A stretch of DNA of 42,320 nt from Marine Group II euryarchaeote MED-G34 (GTDB taxonomy: Archaea > Thermoplasmatota > Poseidoniia > Poseidoniales > Thalassarchaeaceae), in contig NTJT01000006.1 in assembly GCA_002457605.1 (NCBI GenBank), positions 1 to 42,320 of the forward strand, read 5' to 3'. A model generated the notes under the pieces. It was not told where the DNA came from. It did no database searches and saw only the letters and a list, made by a program, of their open reading frames with translations. The position numbers and the translations under genes were made by a program. Shown here one piece after another: positions 1 through 6,300 of the stretch. Positions within the stretch are counted from its first letter, which is position 1. Each line of letters opens with the position of its first letter.

Positions 1-116
1 GACACTACATCGATACCTCTCTCGGAGAGGATGAGCAAACCGGTGGCTACCGCCTCGCGGGCGACAACGGGCTTAGAACCCACGTCAATTATCCCAGTCC
101 ACGACTCCTCGTCCAA
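1..116 (-). CDS. moaC: MoaC, cyclic pyranopterin monophosphate synthase (5' end only)
   Basis: This is the first 38 codons of a gene that runs off the left edge. The translation contains IIDVGSKPVVAREAVATG, which matches the conserved MoaC N-terminus (MVDVxxKPxxxREAxAxG). MoaC works with MoaA to turn GTP into cyclic pyranopterin monophosphate, the first step of molybdopterin synthesis. There is no ATG in frame. An in-frame TGA lies upstream, and the TTG at 116 is the only start codon that keeps the conserved segment whole, with the common LDEE-type lead-in just after it. A molybdopterin synthase gene (moaE) on the same strand 1.7 kb away supports the call. Only the N-terminus is visible, so catalytic residues cannot be checked. 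Confidence 0.8.
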   Translation of the reverse strand, partial: MDEESWTGIIDVGSKPVVAREAVATGLLILSERGIDVV

Positions 117-245
117 ATAATCGCCTCTCCCGCCTATATGCTCGCGAGTTCATCATCACTATTCAGCAAACCGGCCTATTGACGGAGTCGTAGTTGTGGC
201 GAGTTCGTAGATAACATCTGAAATAGTTGGCGGCAATGGGGTGGC
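117..245. promoter_or_regulatory. Divergent intergenic region between moaC and the ferredoxin gene
   Basis: These 129 bases separate the minus-strand moaC start from the plus-strand ferredoxin start and must hold both promoters. A weak A/T-rich element (GATAACAT, near 210-217) lies about 30 bases before the ferredoxin ATG. No coding potential was found: the minus-strand ATG at 156 opens only a 23-codon frame. Confidence 0.4.
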
Positions 246-506
246 ATGGCCGAGGCGTTTCGAAACAAGGCGACTCCGGGCGCTGTCCCCGATTTAGAAT
301 CAGGCATTACCCATGACAGACCTATCACTGACGGTGTCAAACTACAGGTCATCGACGAACTCTGTGTCGGCTGCTCTTACTGCCTCATGGCCTGTAATGA
401 CGATGCACTAATCGTCGAGGGTCTTTGCGAGGTCATCGAGGATAACTGCACTGACTGCCTGAGATGTCTCCTTTGGTGCCCTACAGGAGCCCTAGTATAC
501 TCCTAA
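246..506 (+). CDS. 2[4Fe-4S] ferredoxin
   Basis: An 86-residue protein with two complete cluster motifs: C40-x2-C43-x2-C46-x3-C50 and C68-x2-C71-x2-C74-x3-C78, the second followed by the usual proline. This is the bacterial/archaeal 2[4Fe-4S] ferredoxin fold with about 35 extra N-terminal residues. Such proteins are soluble low-potential one-electron carriers. Its stop codon is nine bases before the ATG of a flavoprotein, with AGGTGA in the gap as a possible ribosome site, so the two are probably co-transcribed. A role as electron donor to that flavoprotein, to the geranylgeranyl-reductase-like enzyme at 2366, or to the diiron oxygenase at 4574 is an inference from position. BoxA, the partner of BoxB in bacteria, also carries two [4Fe-4S] clusters. 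Confidence 0.88.
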   Translation: MAEAFRNKATPGAVPDLESGITHDRPITDGVKLQVIDELCVGCSYCLMACNDDALIVEGLCEVIEDNCTDCLRCLLWCPTGALVYS

Positions 507-515
507 GGTGACAGG

Positions 516-1862
516 ATGAGCGAGCGCGCAAAGGCAGTGATCATCGGCGCCGGAGTAGGGGGGCTAGCATCAGCCGCAAGTCTCGCACAGACACAAAAGT
601 ACGATGTCTCAGTCTACGAGAGAATGTCTTTCGCCGGTGGCAGGTTCACCCAACACGACCACGACGGTTTTCAAATTCCAACCGGCGCGGTCCATATGAT
701 TCCGCACGGTAAGAAGGGGCCCTTCGCAAAACTGATGCTTGGCAAGCGGAGTAGTGGTGGGCTCAATCTTGGGCGCCATGGAGTCGAATTTCTGCCGACA
801 ACCAAGTTCGCCTGTCAGATCAAGGATGGTAGGTTGCGGCGGGCCAACTCGATTTACGGAGTCCTACCGTGGTTCTCCGTCAAGGACGCGTTGAACCTGC
901 CTCGGCTGTTGATGAAGCCAGCCAAACAACCGTGGGGTAACGAAACCGAGGACGGCAGAACTTGGATGTCAAGGTACTTCTCTAGTGACTTCATCGACTT
1001 TGTCGATGCTTTCGCCAATTTCGCCATCAGTCTGAGATTCGAGCAGATGCCTGCATCAACCGTCGTGAGGATGCTTCAGAACTCATTCTGGAGCGACCGC
1101 CCCCATGTCCCCAAGGGAGGTTGCAAGGGGGTCATCGACGGATTACGAAGCGATCTGCGGGAGAACGGAGCCCGTGTCAAATTGTCCCACGAGGTCACTG
1201 AAATACTGCCCGGCGATGCAGAAGAGGCAACCAAGGACAATCGATTCTGTATCGGCATCAGGCGGCGCGGTCGTGATGAGGGAGTGTGGATTGGGGCCGA
1301 TGCTATCATCCACAATGGCGGCCATCCGAATCTACTCAAGGCGCTCTCGGACGACTTTGAGGTAGCCACAGGAATCAGAGAGCAAGTCCGTGACACTCAG
1401 GCGGTCGGAGGCATAGGCTTCGTGTTCGCTCTAGACGACGATATTCCTCACCGCGGTAGTGGTGTAACGATGTTGCCGGGCTTGGAAAGAGTTGGTGGGT
1501 ACGTAATTCCGACCTTCTCCGATCCGAGCCTCGCACCTGAGGGTAAGCACATGATGATCACACACCAGTATGTACCGGATCCGAGCGTGAAATCAGAGAT
1601 AGAGAAGGGGCGGGAGGATCTCTACGACGCCATCCCGTGGCTCTCTGACCATGGAGAGGAGTTGTGTGTCCACACCTACCACAGAAACTGGCCTTGCAAT
1701 CGCGCCCCACAGGGCGCTGAGCTTCCATCAGATGTAGGCATAGAGGGAGTTCGCCTTGTTGGCGATGGGGTCAAGGGACATGGCTGGATGATGGTCGAAG
1801 GAATAGCATCGAACGTACCTGGGGCAGTGGCCAGTGTCAGTGGTGTGATGGACACGAAATAA
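516..1862 (+). CDS. FAD-dependent oxidoreductase, phytoene desaturase (CrtI)-like
   Basis: A 448-residue flavoprotein. Residues 8-40 form the dinucleotide-binding fold (GAGVGGLASAASLA, then the acidic end of strand two at VYER and GGR). The mid-protein segment PKGGCKGVIDGL is typical of the phytoene desaturase / amine oxidase-like superfamily, where it precedes the strand that buries FAD. The C-terminal GVRLVGDGVKGHGWMMVEG is the second flavin contact. These enzymes oxidise or isomerise polyene and isoprenoid substrates, but the superfamily is broad and the substrate is unknown. No signal peptide or clear membrane segment is seen. It sits directly behind the ferredoxin and is followed, across an antisense moaE, by another flavoprotein. 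Its stop lies directly next to the convergent moaE stop. Confidence 0.72.
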   Translation: MSERAKAVIIGAGVGGLASAASLAQTQKYDVSVYERMSFAGGRFTQHDHDGFQIPTGAVHMIPHGKKGPFAKLMLGKRSSGGLNLGRHGVEFLPTTKFACQIKDGRLRRANSIYGVLPWFSVKDALNLPRLLMKPAKQPWGNETEDGRTWMSRYFSSDFIDFVDAFANFAISLRFEQMPASTVVRMLQNSFWSDRPHVPKGGCKGVIDGLRSDLRENGARVKLSHEVTEILPGDAEEATKDNRFCIGIRRRGRDEGVWIGADAIIHNGGHPNLLKALSDDFEVATGIREQVRDTQAVGGIGFVFALDDDIPHRGSGVTMLPGLERVGGYVIPTFSDPSLAPEGKHMMITHQYVPDPSVKSEIEKGREDLYDAIPWLSDHGEELCVHTYHRNWPCNRAPQGAELPSDVGIEGVRLVGDGVKGHGWMMVEGIASNVPGAVASVSGVMDTK

Positions 1863-2285
1863 TCATCCAAGACCGGTCTTCCAGATTTCACCGTCGGCCC
1901 GAATCTCCTTCTTCCATAATGGGGCCTGCCGCTTCAGCTCATCTATCAGCCAACTGCAGGCCTCGAAACCTTCGGCCCTGTGAGGCGAACCAATGTGGAT
2001 GCATACTATGGGTTCGCCCGGTTCGACCGAGCCTGTGCGGTGGCCCAGCACCACCGAACTCACTCCGAACTGGCCTAGAGCCTGCTCGGCGATCTCGTTC
2101 AGTACTCCGGGGAGTCTTTCCTCCCAAGCGTCGAACTCTAGCCTCTCGACAGCCACTCCATGGTCCTCCCCTCGAGTGAGTCCTACGAAGGAGACTACGC
2201 TGCCGCAGCCATCCGTAGCGAGCATCTCCCGCAGTTCCTCGGGGTCGAGTCGCTCGGACTCGATGAGTACTCTTACGCGAGTCAT
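1863..2285 (-). CDS. moaE: MoaE, molybdopterin synthase catalytic subunit
   Basis: A 140-residue protein with the full MoaE pattern: GSVVSFVGLTRGE near the N-terminus, HRTGSVEPGE in the middle, then SPHRAEGFEACSWLIDELK and PLWKKE. The lysine in the last motif is the conserved active-site lysine. MoaE, with thiocarboxylated MoaD, inserts two sulfurs into cyclic pyranopterin monophosphate to give molybdopterin. The frame opens at a TTG at 2318, but the ATG at 2285 gives the normal length and is preferred. Together with moaC at the left edge it shows that the organism makes molybdenum cofactor. It sits antisense between two plus-strand flavoprotein genes and is not obviously part of their function. 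No MoaD is visible in the window. Confidence 0.92.
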   Translation of the reverse strand: MTRVRVLIESERLDPEELREMLATDGCGSVVSFVGLTRGEDHGVAVERLEFDAWEERLPGVLNEIAEQALGQFGVSSVVLGHRTGSVEPGEPIVCIHIGSPHRAEGFEACSWLIDELKRQAPLWKKEIRADGEIWKTGLG

Positions 2286-2365
2286 GCAGAGCCATCGGGG
2301 TGCTGCGCTTGAACGCAACGGACACGACCCAACCGTTCAAGCGGAGGGCCTGAAGTCGAAGTAAC

Positions 2366-3592
2366 ATGAGCAGTGAGCCAGTCCACATACTAGGTGCAGG
2401 TCTCTCGGGCCTCGCTGCGGCTACCTATCTCGCGAATGCGGGACTTGAGGTGCATGTACACGAAATTCGATCAGATAGTGGGGCTCGCTTCGACGGTGAT
2501 TTCCAAGGCATAGAGAACTGGACCAGTGACTCCGACTTCTTCGATGAGATACGAGAATGGGGCTTCGACCCAGAGGAGTTCAAGTCTGATGCGTTCGATG
2601 TGATTGATCTCGTCCACCCTGACGACGAAATAACTCAACCTCGAACATCAGGACTCGCTTTTCGTGTAGTAGAGCGTGGGACTGCTGAACATTGCATCGA
2701 CCAGGGCTTCAAGCGGATGGCACTCGATGCGGGTGCAGAAATCCACTACGATACCCGTAGAGACCCCAATGACTGTCATATCATCGCCGCCGGCCCGAAG
2801 GAGTCCAGTGCAGTGGCATTCGGGGAGATTTTTCACACCGACCATCCCAATCACGTCACCTTCCAGCTGAATGACAAACTGGCCCCAGGGGCCTATTCCT
2901 ATCTCATCATCATCGATGGCATAGGTCTGATTTGCACCTGTCTGTGGCGCCAACAAAAGAAAACTTCGCGCTACCTCAACGAGACCATCGCATGGTACGA
3001 ACAGCACTACAACCTGAATCGAAGACCGATTAAGAGGGTCGGTGGAAAGGGTGACTTCTCGCTGCCTGACAAGTACGTACACGAGGGTCGCTACTATGTC
3101 GGTGAGGCAGGGGGCCTACAGGACTTCATGTGGGGCTTCGGGATGCGTTACGCGGTTACTAGCGGCGTTATGGCCGCCAAGGCTGTCCTAGGTGAGTGTG
3201 ACTACGAGAGCGAGGTGAGGGGGCGTCTCGTTCCCCTTGTCAGGGCTAGCGCCGTCAACCGTTTCCTGATGAACAGAGTTGGCAATCGAGGTTTCAAGAT
3301 GGTAGCCAACCACTGGATGCGCGACCAGCGCAAGAAGGGAGACGGTCTCGTGTTCATGCGCTGGGTGTACAAGCCTGGACTAATTCGGAGAATGCTGTGG
3401 CCAGTAGTCAGGCTCGGTATGTTGAGGCGTAAACGGCTCGCAGACGGCAGGATGGTTAGTCGCATGCCATTTAGGAAGGCGCTTTCTAGAGATGTCTGGG
3501 AACCAAGTGCCAGAGGCGAAGAAATTGCAGAACATTGGGACCTCGTTCGCAAGGGCGGGGGGAAGACGTCTTTTGTCGAGAACGACGCCTAA
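2366..3592 (+). CDS. Geranylgeranyl reductase-like FAD oxidoreductase
   Basis: A 408-residue flavoprotein starting with HILGAGLSGLAAATYLANAG, the FAD-binding motif. The segment YYVGEAGGLQDFMWGFGMRYAVTSGVMAA (about residues 240-270) corresponds to the family signature GDAAGxxxPxxGxGIxxAxxSGxxAA. Known members saturate the isoprenoid chains of archaeal lipids or of quinones, often with ferredoxin as reductant, but many members are uncharacterised. The basic, hydrophobic C-terminal part (about 300-360) may attach to the membrane. It lies between the ferredoxin/flavoprotein pair and the acyl-CoA/oxygenase genes, all on the plus strand. The stop codon lies in the loop of a hairpin (3584-3599), and the next gene seems to have its own TATA-like box. 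The specific substrate cannot be read from the sequence. Confidence 0.65.
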   Translation: MSSEPVHILGAGLSGLAAATYLANAGLEVHVHEIRSDSGARFDGDFQGIENWTSDSDFFDEIREWGFDPEEFKSDAFDVIDLVHPDDEITQPRTSGLAFRVVERGTAEHCIDQGFKRMALDAGAEIHYDTRRDPNDCHIIAAGPKESSAVAFGEIFHTDHPNHVTFQLNDKLAPGAYSYLIIIDGIGLICTCLWRQQKKTSRYLNETIAWYEQHYNLNRRPIKRVGGKGDFSLPDKYVHEGRYYVGEAGGLQDFMWGFGMRYAVTSGVMAAKAVLGECDYESEVRGRLVPLVRASAVNRFLMNRVGNRGFKMVANHWMRDQRKKGDGLVFMRWVYKPGLIRRMLWPVVRLGMLRRKRLADGRMVSRMPFRKALSRDVWEPSARGEEIAEHWDLVRKGGGKTSFVENDA

Positions 3593-3599
3593 AGGCGTC
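3584..3599 (+). terminator. Hairpin over the stop codon, possible terminator
   Basis: GACGCC, a TAAA loop and GGCGTC form a perfect 6-bp stem. The TAA stop of the flavoprotein gene is in the loop. It is followed by a pyrimidine-rich stretch (CCTCTAACTCC) rather than a clear T run, so its action as terminator is uncertain. Confidence 0.4.
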
Positions 3600-3610
3600 C
3601 CTCTAACTCC

Positions 3611-3624
3611 GTTTGATTGATATG
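3611..3624 (+). promoter_or_regulatory. TATA-like box for the crotonase gene
   Basis: GTTTGATTGATATG begins 35 bases before the ATG at 3646. A similar GTTTGATATA begins 33 bases before the oxygenase gene start at 4574. The spacing fits an archaeal TATA box with a leaderless or very short-leader transcript and was used to choose the start at 3646. Confidence 0.4.
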
Positions 3625-3645
3625 GCGTCCCTCTGTGGCGTTAGC

Positions 3646-4503
3646 ATGACCTCTTGGCCCAAAATGGAGCCGATGACGAACAACTTGGTGAACTACGGAG
3701 TGACGGACAACGGGATAGCTGTCATTGAGCTGTGCTCGGATTCAGCTGGAGAACCCCTCACAAAGGGAAAGACTCCCGTGAACACCTACACCCACTCGAT
3801 GATGTGTGACATCGATGAAGCTGTGCTTAAGGCTCGCTTCGACGATGATGTCACCGTGATTATGCTGACTGGACACGGCGAGAAGTTCTTCTCGGCTGGA
3901 GCCAGTATCAGCATGCTGGACTCTGTCAGTCCCGGCTTCAAGTACTTCTTCTGCCTCCATGCCAATGAAACTCTAAGCAGGCTAGAGCAGACACCCAAGC
4001 TCGTAATCGCCGCCCTCAATGGACACGCCGTCGGAGGTGGCCTTGAGATCGCCATGGCAGCCGACATTCGAATTGGACGCAAGGACTCGGGGCAGGTGGG
4101 TTTGCCCGAAGTATCCCTAGGTGTTCTCGCCGGCACCGGCGGGACTGCCAGACTGTCTCGCCTAGTCGGCAAGGCGAAAGCGATGGAGATTATGGTTACA
4201 GGGCGCAAGTTCTCGTACGAAGAAGCCAAAGAAATGGCCCTAGTTCATGACGTCTGGTCCGGCAGTCTCGATGAGTTCCGTCAAGACACTCTTGACTACG
4301 CTGGACAATTCACTTTACCATATGCAGCTAGCAAAGCCATCGGGAACATCAAGCGCAGCGTCCAAAGTGGGATGGAGATACCTCTTGAGTACCATCTCGC
4401 CCTAGAGAGAGAATTGCAATCAGACTTGTTTCAGAGCGATGATGCCAAGAAAGGGATTGCGGCCTATGTCAACAGGGAAGTACCTGAATTCGATGGGAAT
4501 TAG
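3646..4503 (+). CDS. Enoyl-CoA hydratase/isomerase (crotonase) family protein
   Basis: A 285-residue crotonase. KFFSAGASIS is the first oxyanion-hole strand, normally written FSAGAD. HAVGGGLEIAMAADIRIG carries the second oxyanion glycine and the first catalytic glutamate. LPEVSLGVLAGTGGTARLSRLVG carries the second glutamate. With both acids present, hydration of enoyl-CoA is possible, though isomerase or lyase chemistry cannot be excluded. Start: the frame is open from 3613, but the TATA-like box at 3611-3624 fits the ATG at 3646; the ATGs at 3664 and 3673 are alternatives. It is just upstream of a BoxB-like oxygenase and a 3-hydroxyacyl-CoA dehydrogenase, so it probably acts on the CoA ester they share. 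It is much shorter than the ring-cleaving BoxC (about 550 residues). Confidence 0.85.
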   Translation: MTSWPKMEPMTNNLVNYGVTDNGIAVIELCSDSAGEPLTKGKTPVNTYTHSMMCDIDEAVLKARFDDDVTVIMLTGHGEKFFSAGASISMLDSVSPGFKYFFCLHANETLSRLEQTPKLVIAALNGHAVGGGLEIAMAADIRIGRKDSGQVGLPEVSLGVLAGTGGTARLSRLVGKAKAMEIMVTGRKFSYEEAKEMALVHDVWSGSLDEFRQDTLDYAGQFTLPYAASKAIGNIKRSVQSGMEIPLEYHLALERELQSDLFQSDDAKKGIAAYVNREVPEFDGN

Positions 4504-4508
4504 ATGAA

Positions 4509-4526
4509 CGCACTCTAAAGAGTGCG
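4509..4526 (+). terminator. Hairpin after the crotonase gene, probable terminator
   Basis: CGCACTC, a TAAA loop and GAGTGCG form a perfect 7-bp stem six bases after the TAG stop, followed by AATTTT. The same TAAA loop occurs in the hairpin at 3584-3599. Confidence 0.5.
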
Positions 4527-4540
4527 AATTTTGATACAGC

Positions 4541-4550
4541 GTTTGATATA
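4541..4550 (+). promoter_or_regulatory. TATA-like box for the BoxB-like gene
   Basis: GTTTGATATA lies 24-33 bases upstream of the ATG at 4574 and after a hairpin, so the oxygenase gene appears to have its own promoter and a leaderless transcript. Confidence 0.5.
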
Positions 4551-4573
4551 CCAGTTCTCGCTGCCGATATTGC

Positions 4574-5716
4574 ATGTCAGACGCGGAGATTGTCAAGGAC
4601 TATACTCAGAACTTCGAGGCGTGGATTCACGACTTCAGCGAGTGGCAGACCAGAATAGGCTTCGACCCCTCATGGCTCGGCGACTACCGCTTCGACATCA
4701 AGTTCGATTGGGATACAGCTGGCAGCCAAATTGAGTTCGGTGACTTCGTAGGTAAACCAAAGTGGGATCGCAGGATGCAGATTCCCCAGCAAACCATTCG
4801 CGATGCGATTATCAATATGGTCAGTGTTCAGGGTGATACTGAATTCGCCTCAGTTGAGCAGCAAAACCACCTGCTCGCCTCAGCTCCGACTGAATACGAC
4901 CGTAAGTCTGCTCTAAGAATCATGTGCGAGGAGCAGCGACACGGCTGGCAGATGGCCTACCTATTATGCACATTCTTCGGCGAGCAGGGGATACGCGAAG
5001 CTGCCAAACTGCTCGAGAGAAACGCTCAGGAAGGAACGAGAATACTGGGCTCTTTCAACGAGCCGATTGACCACTGGCTCGACTTCTTCATGTTCACCCA
5101 CTTCATTGATCGTGACGGCAAGTACCAACTCAAGATGCTCAGTACCTCATCGTTCAAACCGCTGGCTGCGAGCATGGGGCCAATGCTGAAGGAGGAGTCT
5201 TTTCATCTCGGAACCGGAGCCAATGGCCTGCGTCGGATAGTGAAGCAGGGTGTCATCCCATGTGACCTCATTCAGAAATATGTCAACAAGTGGGTGAGCA
5301 CTGGACTCGATTTGTTCGGGACCGATGACTCGGCGAGCGCCCAGTGGGCATATGTCTACGGAGTCAAGGGCCGCTACGATGAGCGTGAGGCACAGGAGGA
5401 TGCGGACAGGGAGCACCTGAACGAAGCTAGTAGAGAGTTATACTTCCAAGAACTTCGAGATGAGATGCGGAGAATCAGCAAAGTTCGCAAGGATGGAGAG
5501 CCGGAACTCTACATCCCCTCTGACAAGTTTGAGCGGGGCATAGGTAGGTTCGCCGGCAAGCGTTACACCGTACACGGCGAGGAATTTGAAGGAGATGATG
5601 AATCTTGGGAGGATTACCTCTCGTCAGTCCTCCCATCAGACGAGGACGAGGATCAGTTAGTAAACGAGTACATGCAACAAGAATGGATTCAATATCGAGA
5701 ATGGAAGGGAGACTGA
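4574..5716 (+). CDS. BoxB-like diiron oxygenase (benzoyl-CoA 2,3-epoxidase / PaaA superfamily)
   Basis: A 380-residue ferritin-like protein. It has two ExxH iron-binding motifs, E120-Q-R-H123 and E208-S-F-H211, plus acidic helices around E90/E95 and D170, as expected for a class I diiron centre. The surrounding text (EEQRHGWQMAYLL; NEPIDHWLDFF; DRDGKYQLKMLSTSSF; MLKEESFHLGTG; QWAYVYGVKGRYDE) resembles bacterial BoxB as I remember that family. BoxB uses O2 and reduced BoxA to epoxidise benzoyl-CoA; the related PaaA acts on phenylacetyl-CoA. The protein is shorter than typical BoxB (about 470), mainly at the C-terminus, which here is acidic. No BoxA reductase is fused or adjacent; the ferredoxin at 246 is a candidate donor. 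Flanking crotonase and hydroxyacyl-CoA dehydrogenase genes support a CoA-thioester substrate. The exact substrate is not known. Confidence 0.78.
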   Translation: MSDAEIVKDYTQNFEAWIHDFSEWQTRIGFDPSWLGDYRFDIKFDWDTAGSQIEFGDFVGKPKWDRRMQIPQQTIRDAIINMVSVQGDTEFASVEQQNHLLASAPTEYDRKSALRIMCEEQRHGWQMAYLLCTFFGEQGIREAAKLLERNAQEGTRILGSFNEPIDHWLDFFMFTHFIDRDGKYQLKMLSTSSFKPLAASMGPMLKEESFHLGTGANGLRRIVKQGVIPCDLIQKYVNKWVSTGLDLFGTDDSASAQWAYVYGVKGRYDEREAQEDADREHLNEASRELYFQELRDEMRRISKVRKDGEPELYIPSDKFERGIGRFAGKRYTVHGEEFEGDDESWEDYLSSVLPSDEDEDQLVNEYMQQEWIQYREWKGD

Positions 5717-5735
5717 CTCGGCCGGGGGCCTTGAT

Positions 5736-6296
5736 GTGCAGCATGTCGCGCTGATATCATTTGACAAGGAGCGGTGCGGACCGTTCTTCGAAAGACTGAC
5801 TGAATACTTCCACCAACACCACCACTCCGCAGAGGGCGATGCAGAGGGTTACGAGGAACTGCTGTACATGGTCCGCAGACCGTACACTCCCGAAATGCTC
5901 GACATGATTGATTCATGGATGGGTCTAACAGAACGTGACTGGCGCGAGGAGACTCAGAGAGAGGTTATGTTGGCGTTGTATGCCATTAGGTATCCTGACA
6001 CGCTCCTGATAGAGAGCTTTACCGAGACGGCTAGGTCAGATCTGCGCAGACTGTCCGCATACCTCCACTTCACCAACCATACCTACGCAATCTGGGACGA
6101 AGATACTCGCAAGGGACTGGTCAAGCTCGGAATTGAAATCCCTGCGACTGAATCAGCTAATCCATTCATCTACGGCGCCTATGTGAGTGCCATCGAGTTA
6201 CTGAAGGACGTCGCTCCATTCACTTGCTTCCTAGAGCACGATGTGCCACGCCAGCGGCTATTCCAAGCCGCGCTTGCAGCCTATGGCAGGGAGTAA
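5736..6296 (+). CDS. Uncharacterised 186-residue protein of the oxygenase cluster
   Basis: I do not recognise this protein. It starts at a GTG at 5736; the nearby ATGs are out of frame. It is 20 bases after the diiron oxygenase gene and four bases before the hydroxyacyl-CoA dehydrogenase gene, so it is almost certainly in their transcript. It appears mostly helical and rich in aromatic residues (FFERLTEYFHQHHHS near residue 17; WMGLTERDWREE near 64; LHFTNHTYAIWDED near 113; CFLEHDVPRQR near 164). It has no signal peptide, membrane segment or paired cysteines. Several His and Glu residues could bind metal, but no standard motif is complete. An accessory or structural subunit of the oxygenase, comparable in role to the small subunits of the PaaABC(D)E complex, is a guess from position only. 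Confidence 0.75.
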   Translation: MQHVALISFDKERCGPFFERLTEYFHQHHHSAEGDAEGYEELLYMVRRPYTPEMLDMIDSWMGLTERDWREETQREVMLALYAIRYPDTLLIESFTETARSDLRRLSAYLHFTNHTYAIWDEDTRKGLVKLGIEIPATESANPFIYGAYVSAIELLKDVAPFTCFLEHDVPRQRLFQAALAAYGRE

Positions 6297-6300
6297 TAGG

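Noticed and set aside
85-156. Short minus-strand frame from ATG 156
   Set aside because: It ends after 23 codons and is out of frame with the recognisable MoaC segment.
1939-2388. A 149-codon minus-strand frame and a 123-codon plus-strand frame (1993-2364) over moaE
   Set aside because: MoaE motifs in 1863-2285 explain the region; the other frames have Arg- or Ser-rich compositions typical of shadow frames.
3646-4503. BoxC (ring-cleaving dihydrodiol lyase) for the crotonase next to the oxygenase
   Set aside because: BoxC is about 550 residues with two crotonase-like parts; this protein is 285 residues with an ordinary hydratase pattern.
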